Shown piece after piece: positions 9,648-17,494 of a DNA stretch of 64,000 bases. The DNA is from Olavius algarvensis Delta 4 endosymbiont. GTDB lineage: Bacteria; Desulfobacterota; Desulfobacteria; Desulfobacterales; CAJINA01. Made by a program: the position numbers and the translations under genes. Position 1 is the stretch's first letter. Every line of letters begins with the position of its first letter. The notes under the pieces were generated by a model, which was not told the DNA's origin, made no database searches, and worked only from the letters and a program-made list of their open reading frames with translations. The DNA lies in assembly GCA_905176665.1 (NCBI GenBank), contig CAJINA010000157.1, positions 124,001 to 188,000 on the forward strand, in the 5' to 3' direction.

Positions 9648-10751
9648 TCAGTATGTCTTCAACGGCACCGCGCAATCGCTGCAGCTGTTGAATCCCTGCC
9701 GGTACTCGGTGCGGCACACCGGGCAATAAGTCACAGCCGTCGGATCATTTTTAGGGGGCTGGGCAAACACCTCCGCTATCGTGAGGGAGACCTTTTTTAA
9801 AAGCGTATGCATGACGGTGGACCGCATGCGCCAATAGTCTTCCCAGCCGAATTTATCACTGAAAATTCGCGTTTTTTCGATAAGGTGCAGTTCCCGGCGC
9901 ATCATCCCTTTAAAATGCTCTTGTGGTAAAAGCAGAGCAGAGACGACCATGAAGTCGAAGGTCGCCAGCAGGTTGCGCGTGAGATGCACGGAAACGTGCA
10001 TAACGGATACCGGTGAGAACAGCAGCGTGGCGATCAATTTGTACAAGCCCCCGGTATCTTCTGGATAGAGTTGTTTATGGCAGCGGCAGGCAGCTGCGAA
10101 GGTAATTAAGTAGGCTAACAGCAGGAAGCTGATCAGGCCAATCATCTGGCTGGCGGTCAAGGGTGCCAGGTAAAGGCCGGTCGGCAACAGCGCGAAAAAA
10201 GAGGCGAATATCAAGGCACTCATCAAGTTCAAAAATTTCGTTTTTTGAGACCAGCGATCATAGGCTGCCTGGACTTTCTCCGGATCGTTGTCCCGCTGGA
10301 GAGAAGCCTCGATTGCGGCACGCCTGGACGAATACACCTGCTTGCCCAGCTCAGACAGCCGGCCTAACAGCAACCTGGCTTCCTGTGGAGAAGTCGTGGG
10401 CAAAGTAACGGAGTCGTTCAATGTCAGGGTACCACCGTCCGCTGATAGGGCTTCCATTGCGGCAAAGGGATAGAAGTCAAGGCTTTCGGGTTGGTGCTGT
10501 GCAGATACTTTTCCGGTTTCGTTACGCGGCCGGTAAATCCCGCTCGCCGTCAGGATGAAAGGCCTTTTTGCGGACATGAAAAACCTGTCGCCGGGCAACA
10601 AGCCTGCCAGGTGGAGCCCCGACCCCAGTTTGCGGTGACCACCGCCCAGCGTTGAAGTAAAAGCAACGTGTTTTTTCCCAACATAAAATAGGCAGTCTGC
10701 CAGATACAGAACCACCAGGTAGGGATATAGTATGGAAGCCACTTCCAGCAT
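9648..10751 (-). CDS. Hypothetical membrane protein with C-terminal zinc ribbon
   Basis: 367 residues; ATG at 10751 with GAGGGA upstream. An N-terminal hydrophobic start (MLEVASILYPYLVVLYLADCLF) is followed by a soluble region, then a helical stretch and a cluster of membrane helices around residues 170-280 (LMSALIFASFFALLPTGLYL; ASQMIGLISFLLLAYLITFA). The protein ends in a rubredoxin-like or zinc-ribbon motif, CPVCRTEYRQGFNSCSDC (two CxxC knuckles). No family recognised. It is the first gene of an operon with the DUF2167 protein, so the two probably act together at the membrane. Confidence 0.7.
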   Translation of the reverse strand: MLEVASILYPYLVVLYLADCLFYVGKKHVAFTSTLGGGHRKLGSGLHLAGLLPGDRFFMSAKRPFILTASGIYRPRNETGKVSAQHQPESLDFYPFAAMEALSADGGTLTLNDSVTLPTTSPQEARLLLGRLSELGKQVYSSRRAAIEASLQRDNDPEKVQAAYDRWSQKTKFLNLMSALIFASFFALLPTGLYLAPLTASQMIGLISFLLLAYLITFAAACRCHKQLYPEDTGGLYKLIATLLFSPVSVMHVSVHLTRNLLATFDFMVVSALLLPQEHFKGMMRRELHLIEKTRIFSDKFGWEDYWRMRSTVMHTLLKKVSLTIAEVFAQPPKNDPTAVTYCPVCRTEYRQGFNSCSDCAVPLKTY

Positions 10752-11028
10752 TGGTCCGATCCCTCAGCGGAATGAGGTTATGTAATTCTGAAGCATCTAG
10801 ATAGGTATATCGATCTAAAATCGGCCCGCTTTAGTTCCGGCGTGGGAAAAAGAAGAAAAATTGAATCCTGGCAACTATTTAGCTTGCAATTGGGATATCA
10901 TACGCATAGGGTTTCGAGTTTGATTGTTTTCAAATGCCTCTCTCTAAATAACAGATAGGAAATTAAATCTCAAATTTTCCCAGGAAAAGCATCCTGGGAT
11001 GGTTTTGATTTGAGGGGGCCGAGTACCA

Positions 11029-11934
11029 ATGCTGAACTTGCTGCTCTATTCTGCGGCGGTGTTGATCTGGGGGTGTACCTGGCTGGTCATTAAGTTCCAG
11101 TTGACCCAGGTGCCACCGGTACTTTCAGTTGCTTATCGGTTTGGTCTGGCCGCCACCATATTGTTTGCTTTCTGTTTCGTGACAAACCGCTCCCTGAGGT
11201 ATTCCGCCCGGCAACATGGCTATCTGGCCCTTTACGGCGGGCTGATTTTTTGTTGTGGGTACATCCTCTGCTATCAGGCCAGTATTTTTCTCACCAGCGG
11301 TCTGCTGGCGATTGTCTTTTCGCTCATCCAGGCAATGAATATATTAAACCTGCGCCTATTCTTGAAGCGACCTGTCAGGTTCCGAGCTGTGACCGGCGGT
11401 TTGATTGGTCTTTGCGGCCTGTGTCTGGTTTTCCGGAATGAAATCCTCTCCTTCAGTTTGACGGCCGGGGCCAAAGGGTTGTTGCTGGGTATCGTGGCGG
11501 CCTATTTTTCATCTTTGGGCAATGTGGCAGCGGTCAAGAACGATGCCAATGGGGTCCCCGTAGCCCAGGCCAATGCATTCGGCATGGCCTATGGAGCCCT
11601 TTTTACGCTGGCAGTTCACTTTTTACTGGGCGGCAGGCTGGAGATTGACGGTTCCATCGGGTATCTGGGCCCGCTGCTTTATCTGGCGGTTTTCGGGTCC
11701 GTTATCGCTTTTGGCTGCTACTTTGCCCTGGTAAACCGCATCGGGGCCGACTATGCGGCCTATTGCGCAACCCTCAGTCCGATCATTGCAATGTTTCTCT
11801 CCTGGCTTTTTGAAGGCTACGTGTGGACGGTGCCGGCCCTGATCGGCATGTTAGCGGTCCTGTTGGGCAATGTCATCGTCCTGACACCCGGCAAAGTCAT
11901 CAAGAGGGCCTATCGGGTGGCCGGATGGTCCTGA
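11029..11934 (+). CDS. EamA/DMT-superfamily transporter
   Basis: 301 residues with ten predicted transmembrane helices in two EamA halves. The first half starts LLYSAAVLIWGCTWLVIKFQ, the typical WGxxW signature of the drug/metabolite exporter family; the second includes GKGLLLG-like and AAYFSSLGNVAAVKN stretches. Such proteins export amino acids or small metabolites across the inner membrane; the substrate cannot be told. It stands alone. Its TGA stop at 11932 lies two bases before the arm of a palindromic element that may serve as its terminator. Confidence 0.88.
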   Translation: MLNLLLYSAAVLIWGCTWLVIKFQLTQVPPVLSVAYRFGLAATILFAFCFVTNRSLRYSARQHGYLALYGGLIFCCGYILCYQASIFLTSGLLAIVFSLIQAMNILNLRLFLKRPVRFRAVTGGLIGLCGLCLVFRNEILSFSLTAGAKGLLLGIVAAYFSSLGNVAAVKNDANGVPVAQANAFGMAYGALFTLAVHFLLGGRLEIDGSIGYLGPLLYLAVFGSVIAFGCYFALVNRIGADYAAYCATLSPIIAMFLSWLFEGYVWTVPALIGMLAVLLGNVIVLTPGKVIKRAYRVAGWS

Positions 11935-11935
11935 G

Positions 11936-12079
11936 CGAGACCCTTGAAAAACACCCCCTTTTGTTCCATTACTGCGTTGGGCGAAAAGTTTAATCCTCGA
12001 AATACTAACAGTATTCCTCCGGTTAAAATTTTCGTCCGCCTTGAACTGAATCAAAATTGGGCGCTTTTCAAAGGTCTCG
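11936..12079 (+). repeat. Palindromic intergenic element, family I, copy A
   Basis: Ends are inverted repeats: CGAGACCCTTGAAAAACAC at 11936 and its near-perfect complement ending at 12079. Inside are the family I landmarks ACTGCGTTGGGCG, AATCCTCGAAATAC, GTATTCCTCCGGTT and CCGCCTTGAACTGAATCAAAATTGG. It begins two bases after the EamA stop codon. Copies B-F are at 12101, 22912, 23725, 23975 and 52289. Confidence 0.8.
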
Positions 12080-12100
12080 AAAGCAGTCGTATCTGAATAG

Positions 12101-12264
12101 AGGCTATCTCAAAAATAGGATTTTGGTTCAAGGTCAAGGCGGACGTGAGGTTCCAACCGGAAGAATACACAGAGTATTTCGAGGATAGCGCTTGCGCTTC
12201 ACTTCGTACCGGAACCGAGCGCCCAACGCCGAGATTGTGCCAAAAGACATTTTTGAGATAGCCT
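12101..12264 (-). repeat. Palindromic intergenic element, family I, copy B
   Basis: 16-bp perfect terminal inverted repeat AGGCTATCTCAAAAAT. The interior reads in the opposite direction to copy A: on the minus strand it contains GTCTTTTGGCACAATCTCGG, then CGTTGGGCGC, GAAATACTCTGTGTATTC and CGTCCGCCTTGACC. Copies A and B are adjacent and in inverse orientation. Confidence 0.8.
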
Positions 12265-12392
12265 GTATTGATTTTTGCAACCGGGGTGGGGATGTGCTAT
12301 GTAAATAGTTGTTTCCCGCAACACTTTCAATTTTTACAATCAGTTAAGCTTGCTTTTGCCGTAACGGCCGGACACCTTGCTCAGAGGCAACC

Positions 12393-12704
12393 GTGAAAAA
12401 GTTTTTGCTGAAAGGACCGCACGTATACGAAATCAGAAACAGGCGTGCGAACCCCTACCCGGGTACCGAAAAAGAATTTCTCAACTACTTTGACGCCCTG
12501 TTGTTCTTGCGTGGTTTCCTGCTGGACCGGTCCGGCAGGACGACCCTGCGTGAGGTGCTGGCCGGTGACCTGACCGGACGGAGCCTGGCAGGCTTGACTG
12601 ATTACGAGGTTATCGAGCAACTGGCCCGCCGTTTCGTTTCCGGGGATCTATGTGTGGCCGCCGGGGGCATACCGAGGGTTGTTTGCTGGTGGGTGACAGC
12701 CTGA
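12393..12704 (+). CDS. Hypothetical protein, 103 residues
   Basis: GTG start at 12393 with AGAGG upstream. The sequence opens MKKFLLKGPHVYEIRNRRAN, is rich in Arg and Tyr, and has an amphipathic centre (NYFDALLFLRGFLLDRSGRT) and a helical C-terminal part (LAGLTDYEVIEQLARRFVSG). No signal peptide or membrane helix. No family recognised. The last residues (VVCWWVTA) look unlike the rest, so the C-terminus could be altered. Codon use fits the neighbourhood. Moderate confidence that it is a gene. Confidence 0.45.
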   Translation: MKKFLLKGPHVYEIRNRRANPYPGTEKEFLNYFDALLFLRGFLLDRSGRTTLREVLAGDLTGRSLAGLTDYEVIEQLARRFVSGDLCVAAGGIPRVVCWWVTA

Positions 12705-13020
12705 ACAACAACCAGATTGGTGAGGGGTTCGTGGGGAAGTCCCGGGATGCTTAACAGCGGATTTATCCAATAGTTGCAGGTGCTATAGAATCTGGTGATA
12801 AGGTGACGATAAGGATTTCCAACCTGGGTTGATTTCACAACTGCAGCCGCGCCTCACACCCAATGTTCCGGGTCGTTCAAACCTGTTTGCAAATCGTCCG
12901 AACTTATCTTTTTCGCGAAATTGCGCCGGGTGATTTGTCCCGCGGCCAAGCTGTGCTTATGGTCTGGTTGCAACTTGATTCAGGCTGTAACGCATTGAAC
13001 AAAACAGACAGGCGGGGAAC
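12705..13020. other. Intergenic stretch with no recognised feature
   Basis: I see no convincing gene, terminator, repeat or promoter here apart from the GGCGGGG ribosome-binding site of the next gene near its end. Confidence 0.5.
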
Positions 13021-14322
13021 ATGAACCAATTGAAATATGTGATCATCGGCGCCGGTCCCATGGGGCTGTGTACCGCCCGGCGATTGAAGCAATATAACAT
13101 CCCGTTCACCGGTTTTGAGATCCATTCTGATGTGGGCGGACTGTGGGACATCGACAGCCCCACCAGCACCATGTACCAGTCTGCCCATTTGATTTCATCC
13201 AAAACCATGACGGAGTTTGTCGATTTTCCCATGCCGCTAAACACTCCCGTCTACCCGCGGCACGACCAGATGAAAGCCTATTTTCAGGCGTATGCTAGAA
13301 AATTCAATCTTTACGAGGATTTCCGCTTCAACTCCCGGGTGGTACAAGCCAGCCCCTATCAGGATCACTGGCGGATTACCTATGAAGACCCTGATGGAAG
13401 GCACGAGATGGCAGTGGCCGGCCTGTTAATCGCCAACGGGACCCTCCACAAACCCAAGGAGATTACTCTGCCGGGCAACTTCACGGGCACCCGGCTGCAC
13501 AGCGCCGCGTATAAAACGGCCGATATCTTTGATGACAAACGGGTGCTGATAGTCGGCTGCGGCAACAGCGCCTGTGACATTGCCGTGGATGCCGTGCACC
13601 ACGCGGCGTCCATCGACCTGGTGGTGCGCCGGGGCTACTATTTCGTGCCGAAGTTTGTCATGGGCCGGGCCATCGATACCATCGGCGGTAAAATCAAGTT
13701 GCCGAACCGGCTCAAGCAATTCGTCGATGGATGGCTCGTTCGTCTGCTGGTTGGTAAACCCAGTGATTATGGTTTGCCTGATCCGGACTATAGGATGTAC
13801 GAATCTCACCCGGTTATCAATTCGCTGATCTTGCATCATATCGGGCACGGGGACATCCGACCTAGACCGGAGATCCAGGCGATAACCGGGAAAACGGTTT
13901 CTTTTGTGAATCAGTCCCAGGCTGAATATGATCTGATTCTGGAGGCCACCGGCTATGAACTCGACTACAGCTTCATCGACCCAGCCCTGTTGAATTGGAA
14001 TGGAGCGGCCCCGCAATTGTACCTGAACGTCTTTCATCCGGAAAGGGACGATCTTTTCATGATGGGCATGGTGGAAGGTGCCGGATTGGGTTGGCAGGGG
14101 CGCGATGATCAGGCCCACCTGGTGGCGCTCTATATCAAACAAATGGCGGCCGGCCATGAAGCGGCGGATAGATTCAGGCAACTAAAACGCCTGCAGGCCG
14201 CCAGCCGCTGCGACGGTGGGATGCGTTACCTGAAGGTTGACCGGATGTCTTACTATGTCCACAAAGGCCAATATCTGGAGACGGTTCGCCGGCACATAAA
14301 GCAGCTGCAGCCGCAGGTTTAA
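13021..14322 (+). CDS. Flavin-containing monooxygenase-like NAD(P)/FAD-binding protein
   Basis: 433 residues; ATG at 13021 with GGCGGGG upstream. The N-terminal FAD Rossmann motif is VIIGAGPMGLCTARRL (residues ~7-22); a second nucleotide-binding motif VLIVGCGNSACDIAVDA lies near residue 178, and a late EATGYELDYSF segment corresponds to the ATG(Y/D) motif of the family. YQSAHLISSKTMTEFVDFPMP resembles the region after the first motif in FMO and Baeyer-Villiger-type enzymes. In a strict anaerobe an oxygenase role would be odd. It may instead act as a reductase or in oxygen defence; the substrate is unknown. It stands alone. Confidence 0.82.
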   Translation: MNQLKYVIIGAGPMGLCTARRLKQYNIPFTGFEIHSDVGGLWDIDSPTSTMYQSAHLISSKTMTEFVDFPMPLNTPVYPRHDQMKAYFQAYARKFNLYEDFRFNSRVVQASPYQDHWRITYEDPDGRHEMAVAGLLIANGTLHKPKEITLPGNFTGTRLHSAAYKTADIFDDKRVLIVGCGNSACDIAVDAVHHAASIDLVVRRGYYFVPKFVMGRAIDTIGGKIKLPNRLKQFVDGWLVRLLVGKPSDYGLPDPDYRMYESHPVINSLILHHIGHGDIRPRPEIQAITGKTVSFVNQSQAEYDLILEATGYELDYSFIDPALLNWNGAAPQLYLNVFHPERDDLFMMGMVEGAGLGWQGRDDQAHLVALYIKQMAAGHEAADRFRQLKRLQAASRCDGGMRYLKVDRMSYYVHKGQYLETVRRHIKQLQPQV

Positions 14323-14365
14323 ATGAAAAACCAGCAAAGCCAAAACGGGACCTGCTGCTATCGAA

Positions 14366-14445
14366 TGGCGGTTCTTCTGAAAAATGTCTAACAGAACGCC
14401 CGTCCTCTTCCGGGGCTCGATAAATACCGCGGGTACCGGGCAATG
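14366..14445 (-). pseudogene. Fragment of a SAM methyltransferase C-terminus
   Basis: On the minus strand the frame reads RGIYRAPEEDGRSVRHFSEE, clearly related to the C-terminus of the intact methyltransferase at 15106 (RGLYRATKEDGTFCYTFFRG). DNA similarity is visible (CTGAAAAA-TGT-TAACA-AACG-CCCGTCCTCTT in both). Only the last ~27 codons are present, with no start or SAM-binding motifs. It is a remnant of a duplicated paralogue. The remaining 14446-14678 holds nothing I can support apart from the ribosome-binding site of the next gene. Confidence 0.55.
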
Positions 14446-14678
14446 TGCTTACGGCTTTGCGCCGCCAGACGTCTGGTGGAATTCAGCGGACGTAATTTTT
14501 AACCCCTACTCAAAGAGCATCCCGATCACGATGGCGATGTGGGCCGTATGAGTTTTTGCTGACGGGAAGAGACGATCAGGGGTAAATTCTGCGCTGAGCA
14601 TATTTCCAGCCTTCAAACGATACCGCCGACAAGTTCGGGCACCCCATACCAAAGTTCAACAGAAAAGGAATCAAGCCT

Positions 14679-15089
14679 ATGAACAAAGAAGCGCTAAGGT
14701 TTGTAATCAACACTCTGATAGACACTCATAATGCTGCCTTAAAAGTGAGCGAAAGTGCGAACCTGGATAAACACGCAAAAGCCTATGTTGATGTGCGGCT
14801 GAACGGTGTCATAGACAGCTGTTTCATGTTGTTAATCGGAAGCCTCTCGGCGGAGCAAAAAATACCCTATACTGATAGAAAATTAACCGAATTAGCTGAA
14901 ATGGAAAGCTACCTTAAGGGTGAGAAAGTTGCGGTTCGGCCGACGACGCCGATTACATTGAGCCTGCTGAAAACCCTCATAGATGACCGTATTGAGATAT
15001 GGGAAAGTTCGAGTAATCCTTTTCTGGTTCTCAATTTCATCGATGTGGAAAAAGAGTATAACAAAAAGCGGCAAGCACAAGGAATGTAA
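14679..15089 (+). CDS. Hypothetical soluble helical protein
   Basis: 136 residues; ATG at 14679 with AAAGGAA upstream. Predicted all-helical and soluble, no signal peptide: MNKEALRFVINTLIDTHNAA, a central LNGVIDSCFMLLIGSLSAEQ, and a C-terminal DDRIEIWESSSNPFLVLNFI. No recognised domain. It converges on the methyltransferase, with only 16 bases between the stops. The AT-richer composition than its neighbours hints at a different history. Confidence 0.6.
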   Translation: MNKEALRFVINTLIDTHNAALKVSESANLDKHAKAYVDVRLNGVIDSCFMLLIGSLSAEQKIPYTDRKLTELAEMESYLKGEKVAVRPTTPITLSLLKTLIDDRIEIWESSSNPFLVLNFIDVEKEYNKKRQAQGM

Positions 15090-15105
15090 TAGTCATTGTA
15101 GAAAG

Positions 15106-15909
15106 TTACGATTCATTTTTAACGGCGGTACCTCTGAAAAACGTGTAACAAAACGTCCCGTCCTCTTTGGTAGCCCGATAAAGTCCCCGGACCCCTTCAT
15201 CAAAGGTGGCTTCGTCGATCAAGTTCAATTCCAGGGCCCTTTCCCGCACGCCCTCTATCATGGCCGAAAACGTGTTTTTCGAAAAACCCTCAACCAGTGC
15301 CGGCTTGGAAGAATCTGCATAGACAATGTGCGGAACGACCACTGGTTTTTCAAAACCAGCCTTTTTCAACAGGGGGTATAATTCACGTCCGATTAGCGAA
15401 TTGCCGCCAGTCATGGCCTGGCTTTTGATCAGGCAGTCGACGGCTTTCATAGCTGCGGCGCTGTGGGGGTGGCAGTAAAAGGATCCGTGATCGCCTTCCA
15501 CGACGGTAATCGAGCCACCTGTTTTCAGCACCCGCTTCAGTTCCCCCAGAGCCTTAACCGGATCATTGAGGTGTTCCAGAACGAAGCAGACAAACACATG
15601 ATCAAAGGATTCATCCTCAAAAGGAAGGTCGTAAATATCGCCCTGTTTGAAGGTCACGTTGGATAGATGCGCAGTCCGGGATTTGGCCATCGCAAGTGAT
15701 TCGGAAGAAACATCCATGGATGTGATGGACGCTTCCGGATTGTTGGCGGCCAGGGTGACTGTCTGGGACCCGGTGCCGCAGCCCGGCTCGAGGATGCGAC
15801 TGCCCGGCGGAAAGATTGCCTCGCCATGGATGATCTCGACGAGCGCAGCGGCCTGGTCCTGCAGGCGGGTGGATTCGCGTTTTGAATAGCCATGGACATA
15901 GTCAGACAT
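15106..15909 (-). CDS. Class I SAM-dependent methyltransferase
   Basis: 267 residues. The frame is open from 15990, but the ATG at 15909 has AAGGAG seven bases upstream. Methyltransferase_11/25-type fold: motif I ILEPGCGTGSQTVTLAA near residue 42, the acidic SITSMDVSSESLAMA, then GDIYDLPFEDESFDHVFVCF and LEHLNDPVKALGELKRVLK. The substrate cannot be deduced. The C-terminal third (FRGTAVKNES end) is duplicated as debris at 14366. A second-family inverted repeat lies directly upstream. Confidence 0.85.
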   Translation of the reverse strand: MSDYVHGYSKRESTRLQDQAAALVEIIHGEAIFPPGSRILEPGCGTGSQTVTLAANNPEASITSMDVSSESLAMAKSRTAHLSNVTFKQGDIYDLPFEDESFDHVFVCFVLEHLNDPVKALGELKRVLKTGGSITVVEGDHGSFYCHPHSAAAMKAVDCLIKSQAMTGGNSLIGRELYPLLKKAGFEKPVVVPHIVYADSSKPALVEGFSKNTFSAMIEGVRERALELNLIDEATFDEGVRGLYRATKEDGTFCYTFFRGTAVKNES

Positions 15910-15943
15910 GTCGTTCTCCTTTTGGGGCGCGGGATTCCTATAA

Positions 15944-16110
15944 ACAAAACCTATTGCACCGCGCCAAGGCGCAGAGGCGCCAAGACGCAAAGAAACCCTT
16001 GGGTCGCTTTTGCTCGCGCTTTGCGCGCAATGAATTTGTATTTTGCTTTTTGAGCGGAGCTGACAATAATAGGTTTTGCCTTTTTTGCGCCTTTGCGTCT
16101 TTGCGCGATG
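15944..16110. repeat. Inverted-repeat element, family II (GACGCAGAGGCGCAGAG type), copy 1
   Basis: Left arm AAAACCTATT plus GCGCCAAGGCGCAGAGGCGC and AAGACGCAAAG; right arm AATAGGTTTT followed by TTTTTTGCGCCTTTGCGTC and TTTGCGCGA. The arms face each other across about 70 bases. The same unit occurs at 55767 and 57591. Confidence 0.7.
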
Positions 16111-16149
16111 CAGGATGTTGCTTTTCCCTACGATGGCTATTGATCAGGA

Positions 16150-16587
16150 CTAAGTATCAAGCATTCCAAATGCGCTGCGGTCCAGGAGGGTTGCCTTGCC
16201 CGCCTGTAAAATTTCGATTGCCCTGTCATTGTCATCAAACCGGAAGATCATCACGGCCTTTCCGGAGGTCATGCCGGCAAAGGCATAGGAATATTTTACC
16301 TTGATATTGTTCTCCATCAGGAGTTGCAGGAGTTTGGCCAGTTGACCGGGTTGATCTTTGATCTGGACGGCCACGACGTCATCCACCCTGGCCGGCATCT
16401 GTTCGCGCATGAGAACCTGTCTGGCCTTCACGAGGTCGGAGACAAGAATCCGCAAAGTACCAAAGTCACCCGAATCTACCAGACTCAGTGCACGCAGGTT
16501 GATGCCCGCATCACCCAATGCTTGCGTAATGTCGAACAGCCGACCCCGGGAGTTTTCTATCGGTACGGAAAGTTGCTGCAGTTTCAT
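16150..16587 (-). CDS. Tandem ACT-domain protein
   Basis: 145 residues; ATG at 16587 with AAAGGAGG upstream. Two ACT domains: residues ~1-70 (LQQLSVPIENSRGRLFDITQ; GINLRALSLVDSGDFGTLRI) and ~70-145 (VVAVQIKDQPGQLAKLLQLL; VKYSYAFAGMTSGKAVMIFR). ACT domains bind amino acids and regulate partner enzymes; stand-alone tandem ACT proteins often sit beside aryl-CoA ligase genes. No enzyme is fused here. The gene is preceded by a Phe-codon leader peptide and attenuator (16637-16901), so its expression should rise when charged tRNA-Phe is short. That makes phenylalanine a likely ligand, by inference. Confidence 0.85.
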   Translation of the reverse strand: MKLQQLSVPIENSRGRLFDITQALGDAGINLRALSLVDSGDFGTLRILVSDLVKARQVLMREQMPARVDDVVAVQIKDQPGQLAKLLQLLMENNIKVKYSYAFAGMTSGKAVMIFRFDDNDRAIEILQAGKATLLDRSAFGMLDT

Positions 16588-16636
16588 TTTATCCTCCTTT
16601 AACCTGGCTACGGTTTATAATGCCCTAATTATACAT

Positions 16637-16667
16637 AAAAAAACCCGAGAATTTGTCTTCTCGGGTT
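16637..16667 (-). terminator. Attenuator terminator of the ACT-domain gene
   Basis: On the minus strand a 10-bp stem AACCCGAGAA/TTCTCGGGTT (16667-16658 with 16651-16642) with loop GACAAA is followed by seven T. It lies 50 bases before the ACT gene start, after the leader peptide. The 5' arm can pair instead with the CTCGGGTT segment of 16682-16693, giving an antiterminator. Confidence 0.85.
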
Positions 16668-16681
16668 CGGACAAAAAATAA

Positions 16682-16711
16682 CCCGAGCAGACCCTGAAAG
16701 GTCCACCCGGG
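16682..16711 (-). promoter_or_regulatory. Attenuator segments 2 and 3 (ACT-domain gene)
   Basis: On the minus strand CCCGGGTGGACC (16711-16700, segment 2) can pair over 12 positions, counting G-U, with GGTCTGCTCGGG (16693-16682, segment 3). Segment 2 can also pair with GTCCACCCGG inside the leader ORF (segment 1, about 16841-16832). Segment 3 can pair with the 5' arm of the terminator. Mutually exclusive pairings are the signature of attenuation. The same segments recur at 61373-61404. Confidence 0.8.
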
Positions 16712-16820
16712 TATTTCCGCAACCATTCCTATCCTGTTTAGAGAATTACCAGGGTTTAGTTAAAAGCACCTGAAGATGGGAATGGAAACAGACCACAAAA
16801 CTAACTCGGATTTGAGTTGT

Positions 16821-16901
16821 TTACGCGAATACCGGGTGGACGCTTCTAAAGATAAAAAAGAAGCGCCCCAAAAAACGAATTTCGTGATGGTCTCGATTCA
16901 T
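16821..16901 (-). CDS. Phenylalanine-rich leader peptide for the ACT-domain gene
   Basis: 26 codons from ATG at 16901 to TAA at 16823-16821, with AAGGAAA upstream. Six Phe codons, including FFFIF at residues 14-18, stand just before RSVHPVFA. The codons for RSVHP contain attenuator segment 1 (GTCCACCCGG). If the ribosome stalls at the early Phe codons, segment 1 stays free and can sequester segment 2. If it reaches the stop, segment 1 is covered. Length and C-terminal motif match the second leader at 61420-61500. Confidence 0.8.
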   Translation of the reverse strand: MNRDHHEIRFLGRFFFIFRSVHPVFA

Positions 16902-16922
16902 ATGGTTTCCTTGATTGAAACC

Positions 16923-16952
16923 GCTATAACATCGCTACAATGTATCTGTCAA
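16923..16952 (-). promoter_or_regulatory. Putative sigma70 promoter of the ACT-gene leader
   Basis: Minus strand TTGACA (16952-16947) and TATAGC (16928-16923) separated by 18 bases, about 20 bases upstream of the leader peptide start. The -35 is perfect; the -10 is 4 of 6. Confidence 0.5.
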
Positions 16953-16993
16953 GTGGTTGTTTTGTATCCATTGAACCGTACGGAAGGCAACCC

Positions 16994-17494
16994 TCAATCC
17001 GCCTCCAAACCCGGCAACATTTTAAAATACCGGGTAGCCGGGATGTCCAGGCCCGAACAAAGGCACATGGTTTCACCGTCGATGGCGTAGCCCATGGCCT
17101 CATAAAACCCGCCGTTTATACCGGGGATGACCGTGTCCACGGTTAGCCGCGTCACTTCCGGCCAGTTGGTGATCACCCATTGTTCGAGCCAGCGCAGACA
17201 CTCCCGGCCGCGCCCCTGCCCGAGGTGCTCCGGATCTATATAGATCAACGGGATTTCGGCTTTTTGCCGGGTAAGCCGCTTGAGAGTCATAAACCCGCGG
17301 GGCACGCCGTCTTCTTCCGCAATGAAGAATTCACCGGCTTTTTGCATACGCAGGTAATCATACAAAGCATATGCGTCGATACAGGCGGATATCTGGGCGG
17401 GCGTCAGTTCATCCACAAACAATTCGGTAAAAGCCCTTTTGCGAATGGTGTGGCAAAAAAGGGCATCCTCGTACGCAAAGGTTCTAAAGTGCAT
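16994..17494 (-). CDS. GNAT-family N-acetyltransferase
   Basis: 166 residues from the ATG at 17494. The frame extends ten codons further but without a ribosome site. This ATG overlaps the upstream stop as TGATG, a classical coupling arrangement. The acetyl-CoA-binding motif is LIYIDPEHLGQGRGRECLRW (Q-x-x-G-x-G type); motif B corresponds to VDTVIPGINGGFYEAMGYAI. An N-terminal extension of ~55 residues precedes the core. Substrate unknown. Coupling to the DsrE selenoprotein-like gene implies a shared transcript. Translation of this gene may then depend on read-through of the UGA upstream. Confidence 0.8.
   Translation of the reverse strand: MHFRTFAYEDALFCHTIRKRAFTELFVDELTPAQISACIDAYALYDYLRMQKAGEFFIAEEDGVPRGFMTLKRLTRQKAEIPLIYIDPEHLGQGRGRECLRWLEQWVITNWPEVTRLTVDTVIPGINGGFYEAMGYAIDGETMCLCSGLDIPATRYFKMLPGLEAD

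Noticed and set aside
12705-13020. Small genes between 12705 and 13020
   Set aside because: Only minus-strand frames antisense to the monooxygenase start are open and they show no protein-like pattern or ribosome site.
15910-15990. Longer start of the methyltransferase at 15990
   Set aside because: It would run into the family II repeat; the ATG at 15909 has a strong AAGGAG.
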